This document shows positions 43,462 through 49,966 of a stretch of DNA of 64,000 bases, piece by piece. Source of the stretch: JAFLCL01 sp964502175 (GTDB taxonomy: Bacteria; Myxococcota_A; Polyangia; Polyangiales; Sandaracinaceae); assembly GCA_964502175.1 (NCBI GenBank), contig CAZCVE010000026.1:52878-116877 (forward strand), in the 5' to 3' direction. How positions within the stretch are numbered: position 1 is the first letter of the stretch; each line of letters starts with the position of its first letter. A model generated the notes under the pieces. That model was given only the letters and a program-made list of their open reading frames with translations. It searched no databases and was not told the DNA's origin. The translations under genes and the position numbers were made by a program.

Positions 43462-43923
43462 CTACCCGCGCGGCTTCGTCGTGAAGAGGTTCAGCAGCCG
43501 CATCGTTGCCTCCGTCCGCTCGTCGGCGCGATGACCCGATGCGCTCCGTTCAAGCTCGTCGGCGCTGTCCTTCCCGTAGATCTCAGCCACTCGGAACGAG
43601 TGGTAGTAGTACGAGAGCCGACCGCTGACCGCGCCCGCGAGGACTTCGGGTTCTCGAAGCTGGGCCGATGAGGGCTCGAAGAGACGCATCTCCAGTGCTG
43701 TCTCCATGAGTCGCATCGTTCGCCTGAACTCTTCCATGATCTGCTGACGTTCTGCACTGCTGACCGTTCCCGGCAAAGCAAGCGCGTGAGCCAGCGGCAG
43801 GTGGTCCTGGTACACCACCTCGGGGAACTCGTCGGAGTACGGCAGCTCGCGCATCTCCCGGACGTGCTGTCGGAAGGCGCGCTCGAAGTCCGGCGAGACG
43901 GGCTTGCGATCAGGGTCGGTCAT
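43462..43923 (-). CDS. Hypothetical minus-strand protein
   Basis: The protein has 153 residues, mainly helical and charged (PDFERAFRQHVREMRELPYS, SSAERQQIMEEFRRTMRLME). It sits 9 bp after the histone-like gene on the same strand, so they may be co-transcribed. No family is recognised. Confidence 0.55.
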   Translation of the reverse strand: MTDPDRKPVSPDFERAFRQHVREMRELPYSDEFPEVVYQDHLPLAHALALPGTVSSAERQQIMEEFRRTMRLMETALEMRLFEPSSAQLREPEVLAGAVSGRLSYYYHSFRVAEIYGKDSADELERSASGHRADERTEATMRLLNLFTTKPRG

Positions 43924-43932
43924 TGCGTGAGA

Positions 43933-44355
43933 CTACTTCGCCGGGAAGTAGCGCGTGCCGCGGCGCTGACCCTTGCGAGTGATCTTCTTCGCGTCGAGGA
44001 GCTTGATGATCGGGAGCGCCAGCTCCTTCGTCGACACGCCCAGGTACTTGGCGATCGTCTCGACGCCCTGCCCCGAGTTCTTCGCGATGTGTGCGGCGAC
44101 CGCGTCGACGAGCTTGGCGAGGTCCTGGGGGTCGCGCTTCCCGCCCTTGCGCTGAGCCTTCGGCGCCGACGCCTTGGTGCTTGCGGACTTCACGGCCGGC
44201 GCCGCCTTCGGCGCGACTGCCGCGGGCGCCTTCGCGACGGGAGCCTTGCCGCCCAGCGCGGCCTGCACTGCTTCGAGGGCAGCGGTGCGGACGAGGCCGT
44301 CGAGGTCAGCGACGAAGGAAGCGATGCGGCGTTCGATCTCGGGGGTGATGTTCAT
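43933..44355 (-). CDS. Histone H1-like winged-helix DNA-binding protein
   Basis: The protein has 140 residues. The N-terminal helix (EIERRIASFVADLDGLVRTA) is followed by a Lys/Ala/Pro linker of the histone-H1 type (about 37-75: VAKAPAAVAPKAAPAVKSAS). A compact winged helix (about 80-137: LVDAVAAHIAKNSGQGVETI, AKYLGVSTKELALPIIKLLD, TRYFPAK) ends the protein. Myxobacteria have many proteins of this layout. Carriage on a prophage suggests a nucleoid-protein mimic or a host-derived gene. Confidence 0.75.
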   Translation of the reverse strand: MNITPEIERRIASFVADLDGLVRTAALEAVQAALGGKAPVAKAPAAVAPKAAPAVKSASTKASAPKAQRKGGKRDPQDLAKLVDAVAAHIAKNSGQGVETIAKYLGVSTKELALPIIKLLDAKKITRKGQRRGTRYFPAK

Positions 44356-44479
44356 CGGCGACGTTCTCGCGCGCGAGCACGGTCGAGGTCAACGATGTTT
44401 GCGATTCGGGGGGGCCTCGCAGCGGGCCGCGGTTGGTTGTATCGTCGGCTCACGCACCTCCGCGCGAAGGGAAGATGAG

Positions 44480-44974
44480 ATGGACCAATCCGACAAGATG
44501 CAAGCTGCACTCACCAAGCTCGCCTCCCACGAGGACGCAGCGCTGAACCGTCACGCTGCGTGGTCCGACGTGAGCAATCGCCTGCGCGACAGCCTGAAGC
44601 AGATCGTGAAGACGATGGGTACCCACCCCTTCGTTTCGCGACACAAACTGTACGTGGACCAGCACCCGCGCCGCGTGGGTCTCCGGTTCGGGGTTGGGCC
44701 GGCGCCACTGAGCGTCTCCCGCGACGGATCCTTCGAATCGGCCGTGTCTTCTGGGGCTCAACTCGCCTTCCAGACGCGCCTCAACGGTCTCGTCGTAGTG
44801 GTCGCGTTCTCCTTCAGCGTTCGGTTCCGCGACGAGGATGTTGTCGCAAGTCGCGAAAAGCGGCTCGGCACGTTCGAAGCCGAGGACCTCGACCACGAGC
44901 GGCTTGTCGAACTCGTCACCCAGTTCCTAGAGTTCGCGGCGGAGACCCACTGGGCGCGACCCGACGCAGAATGA
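44480..44974 (+). CDS. Hypothetical plus-strand protein
   Basis: The protein has 164 residues from the ATG at 44480. The N-terminus is helical; the middle has strand-like sequence (FVSRHKLYVDQHPRRVGLRF, LNGLVVVVAFSFSVRFRDED). The C-terminus is helical (LDHERLVELVTQFLEFAAET). No family is recognised. Ends 44 bp from the convergent HNH gene. Confidence 0.55.
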   Translation: MDQSDKMQAALTKLASHEDAALNRHAAWSDVSNRLRDSLKQIVKTMGTHPFVSRHKLYVDQHPRRVGLRFGVGPAPLSVSRDGSFESAVSSGAQLAFQTRLNGLVVVVAFSFSVRFRDEDVVASREKRLGTFEAEDLDHERLVELVTQFLEFAAETHWARPDAE

Positions 44975-45018
44975 CGCGGACGGCGGCACTCGGCCTCTTC
45001 AGAGGCCGAGCGAATGCC

Positions 45019-46371
45019 TCACGGCTCCATCACTATCCGCAACGGGGCTGTCAAGGACGGGCGAGGGATCTTTGCGAGCCGCAGCTTCGCAAAGTACTCG
45101 GATAGGTCCGCGCATGAGGCGAGCGGAACAATGATATCCATCATCACGCTCCACGCGTGTCCTCCGACGTGCGCATTGCGATGGTAGTTGGTGGACCATC
45201 GGGCACCGCGGACCACCGCGCACGCGAAGTCACGCTCTGGATTCTCGCCGCTAGCGTTCGAGTATCCGCCGAACTCACAGACGCGGCTCCACGACCAGAT
45301 GCCCATCTCGGGGTCGTCTTGGTACGTTGCCCTGATCGCTGCGAGCGTGTGTCTAAGCATCCGCAGAGTCCGGTCGGCCTCGGCCGAGGCAAGCAGACCG
45401 GCAAGCGTGACGCGGTAGATGGGATGGAGCTGCCGCACTTCTCGCTCCAGCAGGCGGGGCACGAGCTGATCGATGAGGGCGTTGCTCTCGTCGCCGGGCT
45501 CGAAGTCGAACTTGTGCCCCAGCGTTCGCACGCCAACCCAACCACCATCTCCGAGTGCGGCCTGCGTGGCGATGTGGTCGAGAACCTGCCGCTCGAACGG
45601 CTCAAGTTGCTCCCGTGACCGCGGCGACATCTCGCGCAGTCTCGTGGCGAGGGCAAGGAGCGAAGAGTCGTTGATGTTCGGCCGATCGATGAAGCGCGGC
45701 GTCCCGTAGTGCCACCGATGGATGGCCGCTCTCTCGGCAGCCCACACCGGGCCAACCGAGAGCCGCCAGTCCTCCCCGTCGTCGCCCTCGAAGTGCGCAG
45801 CGAGCACTCCATCCTTCCAGACCATGTCGCCTGGCCGATGGTACGGCTCGGGTTGCTTCGCAGGAGGGGTCGCCGCGACTTGGGGTTTGGAGGCGCCGTA
45901 GTAGTGGTGAGAGATGTGCTGTTCGATGTGTGCGCCGGGACCGGTGGCGATCGCCACCGCGGCGGAATCGCTCGTGTTGATCACGAGCGTGTTCTGCACG
46001 AACTGCCAGAGTACCTGGTCTCCGACGTCGGGCACGTCGCGGCTCCGGTTCGCGACCTCGTGCTCCTCCTTCCAGCGCAAGAGCATGTCTGGCTGGAAGT
46101 CGGACACCTGGGTGTCGACGAGCTTGTGATGGTCTCCGCACATCAGCATCAGATTGCCGAAGGAACGCCGATCCTCGTCGTTGAGGTTCTCGTCCCAGCG
46201 CGGCCCACCCTTGCTTTCCGCGCTGATGTGGCAGATCTGGCCAGTGATCGTGTCTTCGATCAGCAGTTCTCGGGCGCACCTCTCGTCCTCAACACGGCCG
46301 CGAAAGGCACAGCGATTGCCGGACAGGAGGAAAAGCTTCCGTAGAGTCGATGGCTTCGGCTCGGTGGTCAC
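45019..46371 (-). CDS. HNH nuclease fused to uncharacterised C-terminal region, defence candidate
   Basis: The protein has 450 residues. Residues 15-110 form an HNH domain with zinc-type ligands: LSGNRCAFRG, GQICHISAESKGGPR, NLMLMCGDHHKLVD. A linker region with ATGPGAHIEQHISHHYYG resembles the stalk between HNH domains and effector modules in conflict systems such as ABC-3C effectors. The C-terminal 280 residues (RREQLEPFERQVLDH-like helices, ALIDQLVPRLLEREVRQL) are unassigned. Single-gene cargo, probably anti-phage; untested. Confidence 0.65.
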   Translation of the reverse strand: MTTEPKPSTLRKLFLLSGNRCAFRGRVEDERCARELLIEDTITGQICHISAESKGGPRWDENLNDEDRRSFGNLMLMCGDHHKLVDTQVSDFQPDMLLRWKEEHEVANRSRDVPDVGDQVLWQFVQNTLVINTSDSAAVAIATGPGAHIEQHISHHYYGASKPQVAATPPAKQPEPYHRPGDMVWKDGVLAAHFEGDDGEDWRLSVGPVWAAERAAIHRWHYGTPRFIDRPNINDSSLLALATRLREMSPRSREQLEPFERQVLDHIATQAALGDGGWVGVRTLGHKFDFEPGDESNALIDQLVPRLLEREVRQLHPIYRVTLAGLLASAEADRTLRMLRHTLAAIRATYQDDPEMGIWSWSRVCEFGGYSNASGENPERDFACAVVRGARWSTNYHRNAHVGGHAWSVMMDIIVPLASCADLSEYFAKLRLAKIPRPSLTAPLRIVMEP

Positions 46372-46402
46372 GCGGCGATCTTCGGTGCGCCACGCTTCGA
46401 CG

Positions 46403-46576
46403 TCAACGCTGGGCGTTCACGGCGACCGCGTGCTCTTCGAGCCAGGCTCGACTCGCAGCACGGCTGAACCTCACGAAGCGCCTGCCGATGTGCCGGATGG
46501 ACCGCTTGTGAACGAGCTGGTGGATCGTGCCGTCCGGCACCCGGTCATTGACGGCCGCCGCCGAGATCGCGAGCAA
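46403..46576 (-). CDS. Excisionase-like HTH protein
   Basis: The protein has about 57 residues from a TTG at 46576; a longer ATG frame starts at 46648. AVNDRVPDGTIHQLVHKRSI with RHIGRRFVRFSRAASRAWLE follows the pattern of MerR-like excisionases: turn, recognition helix, R-x-G-R-x-x-R-F strand and a final W-L-E helix. It overlaps the end of the repressor gene. It may be Xis or a Cox-type regulator. Confidence 0.6.
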   Translation of the reverse strand: MLAISAAAVNDRVPDGTIHQLVHKRSIRHIGRRFVRFSRAASRAWLEEHAVAVNAQR

Positions 46577-46892
46577 GGCGACGCACGACGGCGGCAGGCA
46601 TCTTCCGGGTCGCGTCGAAGACCTGCTCACGCGGCGTGCCCCCAACAAGCACGAGGTCGCCCATCGTCACGTCGAGGATGTCGGCGACGCGAGCGAGGAT
46701 CGTGACGCTCGGGATGACGAGCCCTCGTTCGAGCTCGGACACGTAGCCGCGCCCGGCGCCCAGCTCCTCGACGAAGGCGTCGAACGTGATGGACGACTCC
46801 TGCCGCAGCTCACGGATGCGAGCGCCGATCTTCGCCGCGAGAGGATCGGGCGTCGTGCGGTGCTTCGGGCTCGGTGACCGGGGCCGGGCCAT
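46545..46892 (-). CDS. XRE-family repressor
   Basis: The protein has 115 residues from the ATG at 46892. The HTH is IGARIRELRQESSITFDAFV with ELGAGRGYVSELERGLVIPS and TILARVADILDVTMGDLVLV, a standard Cro/CI-type domain. The short C-terminal tail (VFDATRKMPAAVVRRLARDL) has no protease-like LexA domain. A perfect 18-bp palindrome lies 37 bp upstream of its start, in the divergent promoter region. It is a good candidate for the lysogeny repressor. Confidence 0.82.
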   Translation of the reverse strand: MARPRSPSPKHRTTPDPLAAKIGARIRELRQESSITFDAFVEELGAGRGYVSELERGLVIPSVTILARVADILDVTMGDLVLVGGTPREQVFDATRKMPAAVVRRLARDLGGGRQ

Positions 46893-46928
46893 GAGGGCCG
46901 CGACGCTATCGGTCGAGCTAGGGGGGCT

Positions 46929-46946
46929 GGTTCGGGATCCCGAACC
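46929..46946. promoter_or_regulatory. Perfect 18-bp palindromic operator
   Basis: GGTTCGGGATCCCGAACC lies in the 71-bp gap between the divergent repressor gene (start 46892) and lipoprotein gene (start 46964), 18 bp from the latter. Position and perfect symmetry fit an operator of the XRE repressor controlling both directions. Confidence 0.75.
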
Positions 46947-46963
46947 TCTCCTATCCTTGCGGT

Positions 46964-47767
46964 GTGACCACGCGGAACAAGCTCCTGCTCGCCAGCTTCG
47001 CTGCCCTTGTCGTCCTCGCGCCGTGCTCGTGCTGCTGCATGACGATGCTGACCGCGCCGAGCGGCGACGAGTACCGAGCGCAGGAGCGGGCGAGGCTCGA
47101 TGCAGATCGTGCAGCGTGCCTCCCGCCGCGTGTGTTCCGACTGCGCGAGGGAGGGTTGCCGGCGCTCGCGTCCGATCACGAGTGCGTCTCGCCCGAGGTG
47201 ATCGCTGCGGAAGATCGTGCACGCGTCGCAGAGGCCGAGGCACGAGCTGCTGCGGCAGCTGCGCAAGCGCCGCCGCCGCCGACGGTTCCGCCAGAGACGA
47301 CGGCCCCCGAGCCCGAGCCCGAGGCCGCGGAGACGGCTCATGACCTCGGCGAAGAGTTCGTTATGGGGTCGGACTACTCGTACACCTTCGATCGGCTGCG
47401 GCTCCGCCGACGCATCGGCAACAGCTTCATCAGCGTGACCGCGTCGGAGGGCGCCACGTACGTCGTCGTCGAGTTCCGCGAGCGCAACGACTCCGACAAC
47501 GTCGAGAGCTCGATGGGGAGCGTCGTCGTCGCGTTGCGCGACGCCCAGGGACGGCGCTTCACGCCCGACGAGGAAGCGACGCGGCACGCGATCTTGAGCG
47601 GCATGCGCATCGAGCGAGGGGGCGATCAGATGATGCCGGGGGTCTGGGTGCGGCGAGAGGTGCTCTTCCAGATCCCGCGCGAGTCAACGACGGAGCCGCT
47701 CGACGTCGTGCTCGATGCGCGTGGTGCGTTCGCGGGCGGCGGGCTCGTGCGCGGTAGGGCTAGATGA
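46964..47767 (+). CDS. DUF4352-like exported lipoprotein
   Basis: The protein has 267 residues from the GTG at 46964. The signal peptide ends in LAPCSCCCM, with several Cys and a probable lipobox. A Glu/Ala/Pro linker (about 80-125) precedes a beta-rich domain: YVVVEFRERNDSDNVESSMG, VVVALRDAQGRRFTPDEE, EVLFQIPRESTTEPLDVVL, similar to DUF4352 (telokin-like). It is placed under the divergent operator, so possibly a lysogenic conversion gene that alters the cell surface. Confidence 0.75.
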   Translation: MTTRNKLLLASFAALVVLAPCSCCCMTMLTAPSGDEYRAQERARLDADRAACLPPRVFRLREGGLPALASDHECVSPEVIAAEDRARVAEAEARAAAAAAQAPPPPTVPPETTAPEPEPEAAETAHDLGEEFVMGSDYSYTFDRLRLRRRIGNSFISVTASEGATYVVVEFRERNDSDNVESSMGSVVVALRDAQGRRFTPDEEATRHAILSGMRIERGGDQMMPGVWVRREVLFQIPRESTTEPLDVVLDARGAFAGGGLVRGRAR

Positions 47768-48374
47768 AGCGAAAGAGCAGGCGGTTCACAGCGATCCCGG
47801 TCTCGACGAAGTGCCCAAGGGCTTCCATCTGGCGCTGACCCATCGCCGAGCAGTTCGCCTGCGCCGCAGTCAGAGCGGCCTGCTGCTCCGACTGGACGAT
47901 CACGGTGGCCTCGTAAGCCGCTCGTGCGTCCTCGTCGTCGATGCGGCGCAGGTAGCCAAAGAACGCGGCGTGCTGGAGCGCCGCCGCCTGCCCGACGCCC
48001 TCCAGCGCTTTCGTGAACGCGACCCCCGCTGCTTCGAGCGCGTCCGTGCTTCGTGCCAGTTCGGCGCGTGCTTCCTGGAACGCAGCGATCGTCGCGCGTT
48101 CCGACGACGGCAGCCTTGCGAGCTCGGATGGTGTCGCGTGCCGCTCGTTCACGATCGCCATGACCTGAGTCAGGGCGCCTGCGACTCCTTCGGTGTAGCG
48201 CAGCGACGCGCCGTCGAGCCCGAGGGCTGCGCCGAGCGATGCGGCCGTCTCCTGGGTCATGTGGGTCGAGCCCCGCTCGATGCGCTGGACTGTCACCCGG
48301 CTCAACTGAGCGGCCTCAGCGAGCTGCTGCTGCGACCAACCCTTCGCTACTCGTGCCTGTCGGATGGTGTTCAT
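47760..48374 (-). CDS. XRE-type regulator with helical C-terminal domain
   Basis: The protein has 204 residues. The N-terminal HTH is clear (IRQARVAKGWSQQQLAEAAQ, LSRVTVQRIERGSTHMTQET). The C-terminal 140 residues are Ala/Glu-rich helices with coiled-coil features (EAAGVAFTKALEGVGQAAAL, ARAAYEATVIVQSEQQAAL). It ends 8 bp inside the convergent lipoprotein gene. It follows the zinc protein by 50 bp and may be the regulator or antitoxin of that pair. Confidence 0.7.
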   Translation of the reverse strand: MNTIRQARVAKGWSQQQLAEAAQLSRVTVQRIERGSTHMTQETAASLGAALGLDGASLRYTEGVAGALTQVMAIVNERHATPSELARLPSSERATIAAFQEARAELARSTDALEAAGVAFTKALEGVGQAAALQHAAFFGYLRRIDDEDARAAYEATVIVQSEQQAALTAAQANCSAMGQRQMEALGHFVETGIAVNRLLFRFI

Positions 48375-48423
48375 GTCGACGAGCCTGACCGGGGAGCACG
48401 TCGCGCGCTGCATCATCGAGGCT

Positions 48424-48795
48424 TCACCTTCGAGCAACAGGCTGCTCGCAGGTCTTCTCCCTGTTGGCGGAGACGAGCGCAGCGCGGTCGACTGTGCGGG
48501 TGGTCGTGGAGCGGTGGTGCCGGTCGCACAGCGGGACGATGTAGTGAGGGCCGATCGCTTCCTTGATGATGGAGGCGGCCTTGACGATCGCCCCTGAACT
48601 CGTCGCGACGGGCTCGGGCTCGATGAAGACGTGTGCCCCGTCCTGCGCCTCCGCGATGCATCCGATCTCGGCGCACGAAACACGCGCCCCCTTGGGGTGA
48701 CCTGAGAAGCGCAGCCAGTGGTTCAACCACGTCCCGCAGACGCACGATCGATCGCTCGTGCCGCTCACGTTGGTCACTTGCACCCAGCCGGTCAC
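48424..48795 (-). CDS. Cys/His-rich zinc-binding protein
   Basis: The protein has 123 residues from the GTG at 48795 overlapping the previous stop (GTGA). CVCGTWLNHWLRFSG, SCAEIGCIAEAQDGAHVFIE, YIVPLCDRHHRSTT and VSANREKTC form a conserved C/H pattern often found on mobile elements and resembling a degenerate HNH/zinc-ribbon fold. Nuclease activity is uncertain. It is coupled to the LRAT-like gene. Confidence 0.65.
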   Translation of the reverse strand: MTGWVQVTNVSGTSDRSCVCGTWLNHWLRFSGHPKGARVSCAEIGCIAEAQDGAHVFIEPEPVATSSGAIVKAASIIKEAIGPHYIVPLCDRHHRSTTTRTVDRAALVSANREKTCEQPVARR

Positions 48796-49214
48796 GCGGC
48801 CCTCGAAGCGACGCCGACGAACGTGACGAGGGCGACGACCCCGAGCAAGCCGGCCGCAACCTGCGCCTGCGGGCTCTCCAGCGGGACGCCGTGCCACTTT
48901 CGAACCGCGTGCTGGCAGTTGTAGCTGAGGGTCCACGCCGGTCGGCGCTCGACGTCGGCCCATGCACGACGGAGCACCTCCGCGGGCGGAAGGCTTCCGA
49001 GATACCCGACGATCTCGAACCCGCGGCCCTGGTGGAACTCGCTCATCTCCTCGTGGATCGTGGTCCCGCCCTTCTTGCAATGGCTGATGACGGTGCGCGA
49101 ACCGTCCGATCCGTAGCGGTCGGTGACGATGCCTTCGTGCCAGACGGTCACGCCCCCGATGGGGACCTTGGTAGTGATGACGGTGCCGGGGGCGACGGGG
49201 GTGGAATGGCGCAA
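48792..49214 (-). CDS. LRAT/NlpC-like protein with C-terminal membrane helix
   Basis: The protein has 140 residues. The LRAT pattern is present: TVWHEGIVTDRYG (catalytic-type His), EEMSEFHQGRGFEIVGY, YNCQHAVRKWHGVPLESPQ (catalytic-type Cys in an N-C-x-H motif). The last 20 residues are hydrophobic (VAAGLLGVVALVTFVGVASR) and would anchor the protein. LRAT-like enzymes transfer acyl groups or hydrolyse lipids/amides at membranes. It is the first gene of the three-gene minus operon, so a membrane-acting effector is plausible. Confidence 0.68.
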   Translation of the reverse strand: MRHSTPVAPGTVITTKVPIGGVTVWHEGIVTDRYGSDGSRTVISHCKKGGTTIHEEMSEFHQGRGFEIVGYLGSLPPAEVLRRAWADVERRPAWTLSYNCQHAVRKWHGVPLESPQAQVAAGLLGVVALVTFVGVASRAA

Positions 49215-49324
49215 GGCAAGCTCCTTCGAAGGGAAGACGCGGAACCTGTGTCGCTTCTGACGCGGATCAAGACCGCCCCGCGGCGAATTGTCTCGCGAGG
49301 CGCGTACGTCAGGAGATCCGTCGC

Positions 49325-49353
49325 TTGCCCCCTCCTATTCCAAGCTATACGAT
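49325..49353 (+). promoter_or_regulatory. Candidate promoter of the RHH-Xis-Int operon
   Basis: TTGCCC (49325-49330) and TACGAT (49348-49353) are separated by 17 bp in a locally AT-rich patch, rare in this DNA. The start point would fall at or within a base or two of the GTG at 49359, so the transcript may be leaderless. Confidence 0.45.
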
Positions 49354-49358
49354 AAAGT

Positions 49359-49568
49359 GTGGCTGTCCCTCGTCGAACCTTGCTCGGACGTCCGCCCCTC
49401 CCCCCGGAGGCGGTGCGGAGCTCGATGGTGCTGGTCCGGGTCACCCCTTCCGAGCACGCTCGCTACGCTGCGGCGGCGGATGCGCTGGGCGAGACCATGG
49501 CGGACGCCGCGCGAGAGGGACTCGAACGACTCGCTCGACGTGCGGCGAGACGCGGGAGGTCCGAATGA
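49359..49568 (+). CDS. Ribbon-helix-helix-like small protein
   Basis: The protein has 69 residues from a GTG. MVLVRVTPSEHARYAAAADA, then LGETMADAAREGLERLARRA, matches a ribbon-helix-helix regulator (strand followed by two helices, as in CopG/Arc). It overlaps the excisionase gene by ATGA. It probably regulates the integration operon. Confidence 0.6.
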   Translation: MAVPRRTLLGRPPLPPEAVRSSMVLVRVTPSEHARYAAAADALGETMADAAREGLERLARRAARRGRSE

Positions 49569-49966
49569 AGTGGGTGCCCTCGACGGTCGACTTCACGAAG
49601 GACCCGTACCTCGCCGCGAAGCGCGAGATGGCGTCGAGCCTCCGTGCTCACGCCAAGGCGCTGGAGTCGACGCGTGCCCCCGCGGGTGAGAAGCCCGCCG
49701 TTGCCGAGCCGGTCGAGTTCGTCTCGCAGCTCACGTGCACGACGGTGCTCGGGCTCTCGAAGCGGAGGTTCTTGGAGCTGCTCCGTCGCGACGACGCACC
49801 GACGGTGACGCGCACGGGGAAGATGCGACTGGTGCGAGTCGACGAGATGCGGACGTTCCTCCAGCGCCTCGGCGCGAAGCTCGACGAACGCCAGGCCGAT
49901 GAGACGGACGGCGCGGGCGAGTTGCTGCGCGAGCTCGGGTACGCACCTGTTCGAGGGAGGCGCTGA
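49565..49966 (+). CDS. Excisionase-like HTH protein (Xis candidate)
   Basis: The protein has 133 residues; the start overlaps the previous stop and the end overlaps the integrase ATG. FVSQLTCTTVLGLSKRRFLE, then VTRTGKMRLVRVDEMRTFLQ, is a MerR/HTH_17-type excisionase fold with the final helix. The extended N-terminus (residues 1-50) is helical. Immediate placement before the integrase makes it the stronger of two Xis candidates. Confidence 0.7.
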   Translation: MKWVPSTVDFTKDPYLAAKREMASSLRAHAKALESTRAPAGEKPAVAEPVEFVSQLTCTTVLGLSKRRFLELLRRDDAPTVTRTGKMRLVRVDEMRTFLQRLGAKLDERQADETDGAGELLRELGYAPVRGRR

